A stretch of 5,839 nucleotides of DNA from an uncultured Clostridia bacterium. Lineage in GTDB: Bacteria > Bacillota > Clostridia > Oscillospirales > Ruminococcaceae. The notes under the pieces were generated by a model, which made no database searches, was not told where the DNA came from, and saw only the letters and a program-made list of their open reading frames with translations. The DNA lies in contig CANRDG010000117.1 of assembly GCA_947629275.1 (NCBI GenBank), forward strand, positions 1-5,839, read 5' to 3'. Below are positions 1 to 5,568 of this stretch, piece by piece (the stretch's first letter is position 1; each line of letters begins with the position of its first letter). The position numbers were made by a program, and so were the translations under genes.

Positions 1-21
1 GATTTGGGGCGAAATATAATG

Positions 22-27
22 AAAGGA
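22..27 (+). promoter_or_regulatory. Ribosome binding site deciding the first lipoprotein start
   Basis: AAAGGA lies 9 bases before the ATG at 37. It favours that codon over the ATG at 19 and the TTG at 4, and it matches where a lipoprotein signal peptide would begin. Confidence 0.6.
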
Positions 28-36
28 AATGATGTT

Positions 37-1221
37 ATGAAAAAGTCAAGAAGAATTTTAAGTCTGGCAGTCGCGGCTTCAATGCTCACCTCCTGCAAAA
101 GCAAGGAAAAAGAAACCTACTTTGAGGTAAACTCCGAGGGTGAAGTCGTTGACAGCGCGCTTTTGGAAAAGATCGAGCAGGAGTCGCAGCCGCTGAATAC
201 TAAGGTAGAAAATTATAACTATCACTCGGGCAAAAATCAAGTGATCGGTCATACTAATATCACGGTTGACGACAAGTTTTTGTATGTGTATGATGTCATG
301 GGCGATCAGGGGTATGTTAAGGTAGACCTGCAAAGCGGCGAGGTAATACCGCTGTGTAATGTTGCAGGCTGTACGCATGATCCAAACGATTTTCCCGACT
401 GTATAAATAATCGGTTCTTAGCTCACAGGTACTTTAGTGACATTACAGCAGTTGGCGATGAACTGTGGTATTGCGATGGCGACAAGCTCATTACAACAAA
501 AGGCGGCAAAGAAGAAGTTATATATGAAAACAAGTATTGCACCGAGTATGAAGAAGCCGCCCGTAAAGAGACCCCCAATCAAAAGTATTCTATATTTTAT
601 TTCATAGTAGATGATAATTATGTGTACATTTTCGGTCTGGCATATGTTTTGCAGCTTGACAGAAACACAATGCAAGTTTTAAAAACTATTGACCTGCCGA
701 CCGAAGCCGATTTGCGTACACCGTTTGTATATAAAGGAAGTATATACTTCTGTAACGATTTGAAAGAGGTGTTCAAAACCGATATAGAAAGCGGCGAGAC
801 CAAAAAACTCGGCGATCATGTAAATTGTGTGTATGTATGGAACGATACAATTTATTATACAGATTGGAACGGCGGCGCTGTGATACTGTATAAAGCTGAC
901 CTTGATCTTCAGAATTCTGAAAAACTGCTTGATGACTGTTACATGAACTTTGTGATAAAAGAGAACAAGCTGTTTTACTCAAAAAAATCGACCGGTGAAA
1001 TAATGTGCTATGATCTTGATACGGGCGAAAATAAGCTTATTTATAAAGACATGGACAGTGGCGCTACTATTATCACCGCTGACTATATAGACAGAATATT
1101 TATAGTAGGCAAATATGTAAACCCCGATGATACGACCGATAAATATGATGTAATAGCCTCTGTACGCACCGACGGCAGCGACCTATGGGTGAAAAAGTTT
1201 GAAGGCAGTATATATGATTAA
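37..1221 (+). CDS. Secreted lipoprotein with beta-propeller-like repeats
   Basis: This 394-residue protein is probably anchored to the outer face of the cytoplasmic membrane. The ATG at 37 is chosen because AAAGGA (22-27) sits 9 bases upstream and the product then opens with a basic n-region (MKKSRR), a short hydrophobic stretch and the lipobox LTSC, with lipidated Cys20. In-frame starts at 4 (TTG) and 19 (ATG) are less well placed. After an acidic linker, the chain shows recurring short beta units of the type 'hydrophobic-Y-hydrophobic ... DL.SGE', for example near residues 85-105, 190-215, 230-255, 270-300 and 310-330. This resembles the TolB/DUF5050-like propeller lipoproteins common in Ruminococcaceae and Lachnospiraceae. 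Cys107, Cys112, His114 and Cys122 form a C-x4-C-x-H-x7-C cluster. No catalytic residues are recognised, so ligand or partner is unknown. It is followed by a second lipoprotein gene on the same strand. Lipoprotein status is fairly sure; the propeller fold is inferred from the repeats. Confidence 0.85.
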   Translation: MKKSRRILSLAVAASMLTSCKSKEKETYFEVNSEGEVVDSALLEKIEQESQPLNTKVENYNYHSGKNQVIGHTNITVDDKFLYVYDVMGDQGYVKVDLQSGEVIPLCNVAGCTHDPNDFPDCINNRFLAHRYFSDITAVGDELWYCDGDKLITTKGGKEEVIYENKYCTEYEEAARKETPNQKYSIFYFIVDDNYVYIFGLAYVLQLDRNTMQVLKTIDLPTEADLRTPFVYKGSIYFCNDLKEVFKTDIESGETKKLGDHVNCVYVWNDTIYYTDWNGGAVILYKADLDLQNSEKLLDDCYMNFVIKENKLFYSKKSTGEIMCYDLDTGENKLIYKDMDSGATIITADYIDRIFIVGKYVNPDDTTDKYDVIASVRTDGSDLWVKKFEGSIYD

Positions 1222-1230
1222 CGGTAGTTG

Positions 1231-1247
1231 TATCGCACACCGCGATA
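1231..1247 (+). other. Small hairpin between the two lipoprotein genes
   Basis: TATCGC (1231-1236) and GCGATA (1242-1247) are a perfect 6-bp inverted repeat around a 5-base loop, extendable by two G-U pairs. No U-tract follows directly, so it is not a convincing terminator. If the two lipoprotein genes are co-transcribed, it could be a processing or stability element in the 63-bp gap. It may also be chance. Confidence 0.3.
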
Positions 1248-1269
1248 TGATATACAAAAATCTTTTTTC

Positions 1270-1278
1270 AAGGAGGAG
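1270..1278 (+). promoter_or_regulatory. Strong ribosome binding site of the second lipoprotein
   Basis: AAGGAGGAG is near-ideal Shine-Dalgarno sequence. Its AGGAGG core ends 8 bases before the ATG at 1285, which fixes that start and predicts efficient translation. Confidence 0.85.
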
Positions 1279-1284
1279 AATAAA

Positions 1285-2382
1285 ATGAAAAAAGCATTGA
1301 CAGCTTTAACTGCACTGGTGCTGACATTCGGCATGACAGCGTGTGCAGCAAAAGCGCCCCCGGCACAAACAGATGCTGCGGTCGCTGTTCCTGTGGAATA
1401 TGTGCCCGAAAGCGTCGAAAGCACAGGAGAAAGTCCTGTTGCCAAGTCAGAGAAGTTTGGCGAGATTGGCGATATCACAGGTTTTGCCTGTGGTTACAAC
1501 GTTCTGTTCCAAGCAGAAAACGGCGGAGTTATATCTGCTATCTCTGAATCTATGAAAAAGCCCCTGAACATAAACGAGGGGCTGGATCTCACGCTCTTTA
1601 TCAATGCCGGCTTTGCCGACGATTGTCTGGGCAGTGAGTATGAGAGCCTCGCAGAAAATGACGGTATAAAAGCCGATGTCCGTCTTTTCTGTAACGGCAA
1701 GGTGGTCAAACATTCGCTTGACAAAAACGAGCAAGCTACAGAAAAAACCACTATAACCCTTACTTCGGACGGCGAATCTGAGATACCAATATACGTTCCG
1801 CCAACCGATATAGGCAGCGCCGACAGCGCGCTTCTTTGGGTATGCGTTGAATTTGTCCCCGATTATATCCCCGATTCCGGCAAGGGAGAAGTTCCTTTGT
1901 CAATAATGCGCCCTGCATGGGTATCATCTTCGGGCACAAACGAAGAGGCATCTGTCTATGAAGCGCAGGACAGCGACTATGTCACAGGTGATATAGTTGC
2001 ATTCAACGGCTGTAGTACCAAGGATCTCTATGCTGTAGAAATGGGTAACTATGATGAAGACCTGCGCAGGCTTGAGATATTAGCCCCGTGGGATACCACC
2101 ACCGTTACAGCAGATTCCGGCTTTGCCGTTACTGCGTATTTCAAAAGCGACCAAGACTACTATCTTGCAGTATTGCGTGACGGACAACCTATAAACGCAT
2201 TTGACGGCAAGATGTTCATGAAGGTCAACTGCCAAGGCGGCGACCGCATGGTGAAGTATACGCTCGATACCGACGATGTTTCGGGTGATCACGCATACAG
2301 CGTTATAGCCCTGCCGGCAGATAAAGACGATGCGCTTCATAGCACCGACAGCAAAAGGTATCTCGTAAATATCGCCAAATAG
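1285..2382 (+). CDS. Putative lipoprotein of unknown function, beta-rich
   Basis: This 365-residue protein is not recognised. The ATG at 1285 is preceded by a strong AAGGAGGAG (1270-1278) at good spacing. The codon at 1228, the first possible in-frame start, has no ribosome binding site. The N-terminus is a lipoprotein signal: MKK, a hydrophobic stretch, then the lipobox MTAC with Cys20. A Pro/Ala/Glu-rich linker (about residues 21-57) would hold the folded part away from the membrane. The rest alternates hydrophobic and polar residues as in beta-sandwich domains. Residues about 93-141 and 271-302 look like two copies of one pattern: a strand after an acidic turn, then a strand ending in 'NGK' or 'DGQ'. 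There are no transmembrane segments beyond the signal and no enzyme motifs. Its position 63 bp after another lipoprotein on the same strand suggests, but does not prove, a shared transcript. Confidence 0.85.
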   Translation: MKKALTALTALVLTFGMTACAAKAPPAQTDAAVAVPVEYVPESVESTGESPVAKSEKFGEIGDITGFACGYNVLFQAENGGVISAISESMKKPLNINEGLDLTLFINAGFADDCLGSEYESLAENDGIKADVRLFCNGKVVKHSLDKNEQATEKTTITLTSDGESEIPIYVPPTDIGSADSALLWVCVEFVPDYIPDSGKGEVPLSIMRPAWVSSSGTNEEASVYEAQDSDYVTGDIVAFNGCSTKDLYAVEMGNYDEDLRRLEILAPWDTTTVTADSGFAVTAYFKSDQDYYLAVLRDGQPINAFDGKMFMKVNCQGGDRMVKYTLDTDDVSGDHAYSVIALPADKDDALHSTDSKRYLVNIAK

Positions 2383-2404
2383 CACTCCTGACTTAAATGC
2401 AGCA

Positions 2405-2432
2405 CAAAAAAGAGAGGCATTATTGCCTCTCT
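2405..2432 (-). terminator. Intrinsic terminator of the K+ uptake operon
   Basis: AGAGAGGCA (2411-2419) and TGCCTCTCT (2424-2432) form a perfect 9-bp stem with a 4-base loop. Read on the reverse strand, the stem is followed directly by a run of T (2411 down to 2406), the classic intrinsic terminator layout, about 130 bp after the ktrA-like stop codon. Read forward, the stem is followed by CAGCTGCATTG without a good U-tract, so it would end the lipoprotein transcript only weakly. An outer 6-bp repeat, TGCAGC (2398-2403) and GCTGCA (2435-2440), could lengthen the stem across an internal bulge. The remainder of 2383-2562 is A/T-rich and shows no gene. Confidence 0.85.
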
Positions 2433-2562
2433 CAGCTGCATTGTTCAGTATGTGCAAAAATCCGACAAAATTTTGTGCATTCCTACAAATTTCAAATTCT
2501 TTGTAACATTTCCGCCCCTCAGCGTATACTTATTTATGAAAGCATTTTTATAAGTCAATAAG

Positions 2563-3207
2563 TCAGAATTTGAAGCACTTCTGAATATCCTTTATCCCGC
2601 CGATGACAAAAACATTGTCACCCTCCTGCATCTGCGTATCGGGCGAGGGTATAAACACTTCACCGTTTCTTTTTAGCGTCAGAATGTTTATGTTGAATTT
2701 CTTTCGTATGTCTATCTGCGAGAGTGTCTTTCCGTACCAGTCTTTCGGTATAACAAGCTCGTAAATAGAATAGTTGCTGTCAAGCTGTATAAAATCGAGT
2801 ATGCTGTCGGAAGCGTACCTTGTCGCTATGCGCAGCGCCATCTGTTTTTCGGGGTAAACAACTTCGTCAGCGCCGTTTCTCAGCAGAAACTTCATCTGTA
2901 TGTCGTTCGTCGCGCGTGAGATGACTTTCTTTGCCCCAAGCTCTTTCAGAAGCGATGTAGCCTCCAGCGACGACTGAAACAAACTTCCTAAAGCCACAAA
3001 GCACAGGTCAAAGTTGTCTATCCCCAAAGACCTTAAAAACTCTTCATTTGTGCCGTCGCCGATGTTCGCTACGGTAACATACGGCAGCACCTCATTTATG
3101 CTCTCTTCGTCGGTGTCAACTGCCATTACCTCGCACCTAAGCTCTGCCATTCTTTTTGCAATAGTGCTTCCGAACTGTCCCACACCAATTATAAGTACAC
3201 TTTTCAT
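2563..3207 (-). CDS. ktrA: Ktr/Trk potassium uptake regulatory subunit (RCK protein)
   Basis: This is the cytoplasmic gating subunit of a KtrAB-type K+ uptake system, 214 residues (Bacillus KtrA is about 220). The RCK_N Rossmann domain (about 1-120) starts with the nucleotide-binding GVGQFG (Gly8-Gly13) and has the acidic Asp31 at the end of strand 2 (AVDTD) that contacts the ribose. Glu120 in 'YPEKQMA' aligns with B. subtilis KtrA Glu125, a cation-cofactor residue. An RCK_C domain (about 134-214) follows; in the family this region binds c-di-AMP. An octameric ring under the channel is the known family arrangement. The ATG at 3207 is preferred, with AGG 8 bases upstream and the usual start 'MKSVLIIGVGQFG'. 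A GTG at 3216 abuts the previous stop codon and has poor spacing. The gene begins 9 bp after the channel gene, so the two are probably translationally coupled. Whether it is closer to KtrA or KtrC cannot be told by eye. Confidence 0.93.
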   Translation of the reverse strand: MKSVLIIGVGQFGSTIAKRMAELRCEVMAVDTDEESINEVLPYVTVANIGDGTNEEFLRSLGIDNFDLCFVALGSLFQSSLEATSLLKELGAKKVISRATNDIQMKFLLRNGADEVVYPEKQMALRIATRYASDSILDFIQLDSNYSIYELVIPKDWYGKTLSQIDIRKKFNINILTLKRNGEVFIPSPDTQMQEGDNVFVIGGIKDIQKCFKF

Positions 3208-3216
3208 TTCAAACAC

Positions 3217-4560
3217 CTATCCTACAGTAATATTTTCAAGGGGCAAGCGCGAATTGTTGCTTCCCGACGATGAGAACGCCGCGTAAATAAGCGTCAGTCC
3301 GCCGACCCTACCAAAGAACATAAGAACCATAAGTATTATTCGTGATGTAAGCGACAGGGAAGAGGTAATGCCAAGCGTAAGCCCTACCGTTCCTATCGCC
3401 GAACCCGTCTCAAATAAGCAGTCAAGCAGCGGCAGACCCTCAACAGTGCTTATTATCACGCCGCCCACAAAAAATAGCGACAAATACATAAACAGTATCG
3501 CACCTGCATTTCTTACCGTCACGTCCGATATCCTCCGCTTGAAGCACTCAACATCGTTTCGCCTGCTGAATACCGTTATCGCAGATAAAAACAGCACCGC
3601 GAACGTAGCAGTTTTCATACCGCCTGCCGTAGACCCCGGCGAGCCGCCTATCAGCATAAGCACCGTCATTACAGCCTTTCCTGATTCGCTCATCTGCGTA
3701 AGATCCTGCGTGTTGAAGCCTGCCGTCCTCGTCGTTACCGACTGAAACAGCGAACTCAGCACCCTGTCACCCATAGACATATCGCCGTATTCAAAAATAA
3801 AGAAATATACCGCAGGCAAAACCACCAGTATCAGAGATGTCAGCAGTACCACCTTGCTTTGTAAAGAGTATCTGTTCAGCCTGTGCTTGTGAGTTTTAAT
3901 GTCGCGTATCGTTATAAATCCAATGCCGCCCACTGTTATAAGAAGCATTATCACCACGTTTATAAGTACGTTTCCGCCATATGTGCAAAGCGACGAGTAT
4001 TGCTCCCTTATCCCCATAAGATCAAATCCTGCATTGCAAAATGCCGAAATAGAATGAAATACCGAGTACCATATGCCTTTCAGTATGCCAAAGTCGCCGC
4101 AAAATACAGGCGCCAGCAACACAGCCCCTACAAGCTCTGCAATGGCAGTCGCTATAAGTATGAATCCCGTAAGGCGTACTATCCCGCCCACCTGCGGCGC
4201 AGAAATAGACTCCTGCATAGTGCTTCTCTGCCAAAGACCTATCTTCTTGCCGGCAGCGCGCATGACTGCAAGGCTCACAGTTATAACACCCATTCCGCCG
4301 ACCTGTATCATCATAAGTATAACGAATTGCCCGAACATCGACCAGTAAGTCGCCGTGTCGTGAACTATCAGCCCCGTAACGCAGGTAGCCGAAACCGCCG
4401 TGAACAGCGTGTCGCTGAACGAGGTGACTATCCTGTCCTTCGTGGCTATCGGCAGCATCAGCAAAAGCGAACCCGTCAGTATTATAACAAGAAAGCTGAA
4501 AATTATTATCTGAAATGAAGACCTGCTGTGGTTGCTTTTCAATTTGTTTTTGTGAAACAT
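3217..4560 (-). CDS. ktrB: Ktr/Trk-type potassium channel subunit, membrane protein
   Basis: This is the ion-conducting subunit of a Ktr/Trk K+ uptake system, 447 residues (B. subtilis KtrB is about 445), lying in the cytoplasmic membrane. All four pore loops with their selectivity-filter glycines are visible: 'ATCVTGL' (Gly63), 'FCNAGF' (Gly178), 'RTAGF' (Gly281) and 'GTVGL' (Gly393). The intramembrane gate loop is the Gly/Ser-rich stretch 305-314 (GGSPGSTAGG). Arg418 in the last helix (FFGRVGG) is the conserved arginine facing that gate. Multiple hydrophobic helices fit the fourfold M1-P-M2 repeat. The ATG at 4560 is chosen because GGAG lies 6 bases upstream on the reverse strand; a TTG at 4572 overlaps that site. 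The N-terminal tail is short and basic, as in KtrB rather than the longer TrkH. KtrB is thought to work as a dimer, with Na+-dependent uptake in studied homologues. The gene order is channel first, then RCK subunit, the opposite of B. subtilis ktrAB. Confidence 0.95.
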   Translation of the reverse strand: MFHKNKLKSNHSRSSFQIIIFSFLVIILTGSLLLMLPIATKDRIVTSFSDTLFTAVSATCVTGLIVHDTATYWSMFGQFVILMMIQVGGMGVITVSLAVMRAAGKKIGLWQRSTMQESISAPQVGGIVRLTGFILIATAIAELVGAVLLAPVFCGDFGILKGIWYSVFHSISAFCNAGFDLMGIREQYSSLCTYGGNVLINVVIMLLITVGGIGFITIRDIKTHKHRLNRYSLQSKVVLLTSLILVVLPAVYFFIFEYGDMSMGDRVLSSLFQSVTTRTAGFNTQDLTQMSESGKAVMTVLMLIGGSPGSTAGGMKTATFAVLFLSAITVFSRRNDVECFKRRISDVTVRNAGAILFMYLSLFFVGGVIISTVEGLPLLDCLFETGSAIGTVGLTLGITSSLSLTSRIILMVLMFFGRVGGLTLIYAAFSSSGSNNSRLPLENITVG

Positions 4561-4566
4561 ACCGCA

Positions 4567-4570
4567 CTCC
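4567..4570 (-). promoter_or_regulatory. Ribosome binding site of the channel gene
   Basis: On the reverse strand GGAG lies 6 bases before the ATG at 4560. It settles the start against the in-frame TTG at 4572, which overlaps this site. Confidence 0.65.
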
Positions 4571-4610
4571 AAATTTGTATTTATAAATAGTATATAAACA
4601 TACAGCTTTA

Positions 4611-4619
4611 ATTATATCA
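4611..4619 (-). promoter_or_regulatory. Extended -10 promoter for the K+ uptake operon
   Basis: The reverse strand reads TGATATAAT: a perfect -10 hexamer (4611-4616) with the extended-10 TG one base upstream. No good -35 is visible at 16-18 bp (ACAACA at 18 bp is 3 of 6), as is usual for extended -10 promoters. Transcription would start near 4604, giving a leader of about 44 bases before the channel ATG. That is too short for a c-di-AMP (ydaO-type) riboswitch, which controls some Ktr operons. Confidence 0.65.
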
Positions 4620-4657
4620 TAATGCGGCTAAAGTTGTTGTTGAGATTTTTAATGATT

Positions 4658-4676
4658 TGTTAACAATGTGTTAATA
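4658..4676. repeat. Direct repeat TGTTAA(C/T)A spaced 11 bp, possible activator site
   Basis: TGTTAACA (4658-4665) and TGTTAATA (4669-4676) are repeated at an 11-bp step, about one helical turn. The core reads TTAACA-N5-TTAATA, the layout bound by OmpR/PhoB-family regulators such as Bacillus PhoP. It lies about 54-72 bases upstream of the predicted start of the K+ operon and about 100 bases upstream of the forward ATPase start. The first copy is also within a 10-bp palindrome (4657-4666). The A/T-rich context makes chance a real possibility. Confidence 0.4.
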
Positions 4677-4695
4677 CTTTACGATTTATAAATTC

Positions 4696-4714
4696 TTAAA
4701 CTTTTATTAAACTT
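4696..4714. repeat. Perfect 8-bp direct repeat TTAAACTT spaced 11 bp
   Basis: TTAAACTT occurs at 4696-4703 and again at 4707-4714, an exact 8-bp repeat at an 11-bp step. It sits 24 bp upstream of the -35 of the ABC ATPase promoter, roughly -77 to -59 from the predicted start, a usual place for an activator of the OmpR/PhoB family. No regulator gene is in the window. Confidence 0.4.
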
Positions 4715-4737
4715 GCTTTCCGATTTTTCCAAAAGCA

Positions 4738-4766
4738 TTGACATTTGTCATAATGTGTATTATAAT
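4738..4766 (+). promoter_or_regulatory. Consensus vegetative promoter of the ABC ATPase gene
   Basis: TTGACA (4738-4743) and TATAAT (4761-4766) are separated by exactly 17 bp, a full match to the housekeeping sigma consensus. Transcription should start near 4773, leaving a leader of about 80 bases. So strong a promoter is often held down by a repressor, and a palindrome overlaps its -35. Confidence 0.88.
4739..4750. promoter_or_regulatory. Candidate operator TGACA-TT-TGTCA over the -35
   Basis: A perfect 5-bp inverted repeat with a 2-bp centre covers the last five bases of the -35 and the start of the spacer. Protein bound here would block RNA polymerase. The shape is like BlaI/CopY-type operators (half-sites 2 bp apart) and loosely like BceR sites, which have wider spacing. 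ATAATGT is also repeated at 4750-4756 and 4762-4768, the second copy overlapping the -10. The identity of any regulator is unknown. Confidence 0.45.
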
Positions 4767-4788
4767 GTATTTAACCAGTATTACGTTC

Positions 4789-4809
4789 GGTGCGGAACAG
4801 CTCCGCGCT
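4789..4809 (+). other. Hairpin in the ABC ATPase mRNA leader
   Basis: GCGGA (4792-4796) pairs with TCCGC (4802-4806) around a 5-base loop. The stem extends to 8 bp (4789-4796 with 4802-4809) including two G-U pairs. A competing 4-bp stem, GTTC (4785-4788) with GAAC (4795-4798), uses overlapping bases. No U-tract follows, so it is not a terminator. It could stabilise the 5' end of the transcript. Confidence 0.4.
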
Positions 4810-4853
4810 TTATGTGATAAATAAAAATTTTACAGAAAGGTAAGGTAGATAGT

Positions 4854-5525
4854 ATGGTAAAACTAACCAACATCAAAAAGGTCTATAACCCCGGCAAATC
4901 AAATGAGTTTGAGGCTCTCAAAGGCGTTTCCTGCGAGATCAAGGACGGCGAGCTTGTTGCCGTTATCGGAAAAAGCGGCGCAGGCAAGTCAACAATGCTG
5001 CATATCCTCGCTTGTATCGACAGCTATCAGGGCGGCGAGTACAGCATCGACGGCGAACTGGTAAAGAAGCTGTCCGAAAGAGAGTATGCCCGTATACGCA
5101 ATGAAAAGATCGGCATGGTAATGCAGGATTTCGCGCTTGTTGAAGATTTCACCGCGCTTGAAAACGTCATGATACCTCTTTCGTTCTCTAAGAAGAAGGT
5201 AGAGAACAAAAAAGAAAAAGCTATGGCAGCTCTTAAAGCCGTAGGCGTTGAAGACCTCGCTAAAAAGCCTTGCAATAAGCTGTCCGGCGGTCAGAAACAG
5301 AGAGTAGCTATCGCAAGAGCAATAGTCAACGAGCCGAGTATGATACTTGCCGACGAACCTACCGGCGCGCTCGACAGCAAAACAGGCGCGGAGATAATGG
5401 AGCTTTTCAAGCAGCTGCATGAGCAGGGAAGAACGGTAATAATCGTAACGCACGACCCTAAGATAGCCGAGCAGTGCGAAAAAGTTATCGAGATCTCCGA
5501 CGGCGAGATAATCAAAACAGCATAA
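4854..5525 (+). CDS. ABC transporter ATP-binding protein, MacB/LolD class, no adjacent permease
   Basis: This is a complete 223-residue nucleotide-binding subunit that would hydrolyse ATP at the inner face of the membrane. All motifs are intact and in order: A-loop Tyr11, Walker A GKSGAGKST (39-47), Q-loop Gln91 (MVMQDF), signature LSGGQKQR (143-150), Walker B MILADEP ending in Glu168, D-loop GALD (171-174) and switch His200 (VTHD). The 'FEALKGVS' opening, 'ADEPTGALD' and the length put it with the MacB/LolD/FtsE-like subunits that partner FtsX-type permeases in peptide export, lipoprotein release or antibiotic-peptide resistance. The ATG at 4854 follows AAGG (4842-4845) by 8 bases. No permease is next to it: a terminator begins 11 bp after the stop codon and the next gene runs the other way. 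It must therefore work with a permease encoded elsewhere, or be a remnant. Substrate is unknown. Confidence 0.93.
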   Translation: MVKLTNIKKVYNPGKSNEFEALKGVSCEIKDGELVAVIGKSGAGKSTMLHILACIDSYQGGEYSIDGELVKKLSEREYARIRNEKIGMVMQDFALVEDFTALENVMIPLSFSKKKVENKKEKAMAALKAVGVEDLAKKPCNKLSGGQKQRVAIARAIVNEPSMILADEPTGALDSKTGAEIMELFKQLHEQGRTVIIVTHDPKIAEQCEKVIEISDGEIIKTA

Positions 5526-5536
5526 ACCGCAAAAAT

Positions 5537-5563
5537 AAACCGTCCCATCAGGGGCGGTTTTTT
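5537..5563 (+). terminator. Intrinsic terminator, probably bidirectional
   Basis: AAACCGTCCC (5537-5546) pairs with GGGGCGGTTT (5551-5560) as a 10-bp stem with one G-U pair and a 4-base loop, followed by a T-run (5558-5563). It ends the ABC ATPase transcript just after the stop codon. On the reverse strand the same stem is followed by TTTATTTTTG, so it can also end the converging GGDEF gene. Confidence 0.93.
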
Positions 5564-5568
5564 GTATT

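Noticed and set aside
15..20. TATAAT near the window start, possible -10 of the first lipoprotein gene
   Set aside because: It would start transcription at about 27, inside or after the ribosome binding site of the ATG at 37, and no -35 can be seen because the window begins there.
1228..1256. TTGTAT-17-TATACA as a promoter for the second lipoprotein
   Set aside because: Only 3 of 6 and 4 of 6 matches; too weak to call, and co-transcription with the first gene is equally possible.
3883..4518. Long forward reading frame of 211 codons opposite the channel gene
   Set aside because: It is antisense to a clearly conserved KtrB-type gene, and its composition (rich in Tyr, Arg, Lys and His) is that of a shadow frame.
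4022..4567. Reverse reading frame of 181 codons overlapping the start of the channel gene
   Set aside because: Shifted frame of the real gene; His/Arg/Cys-rich product without any recognisable motif.
4561..4610. Possible c-di-AMP riboswitch ahead of the K+ operon
   Set aside because: The predicted leader is only about 44 bases, A/T-rich, and shows none of the conserved ydaO-type elements.
4765..4824. Short leader ORF of 19 codons before the ABC ATPase gene
   Set aside because: Its ATG overlaps the TATAAT of the promoter, so it would not be in the transcript, and it has no ribosome binding site.
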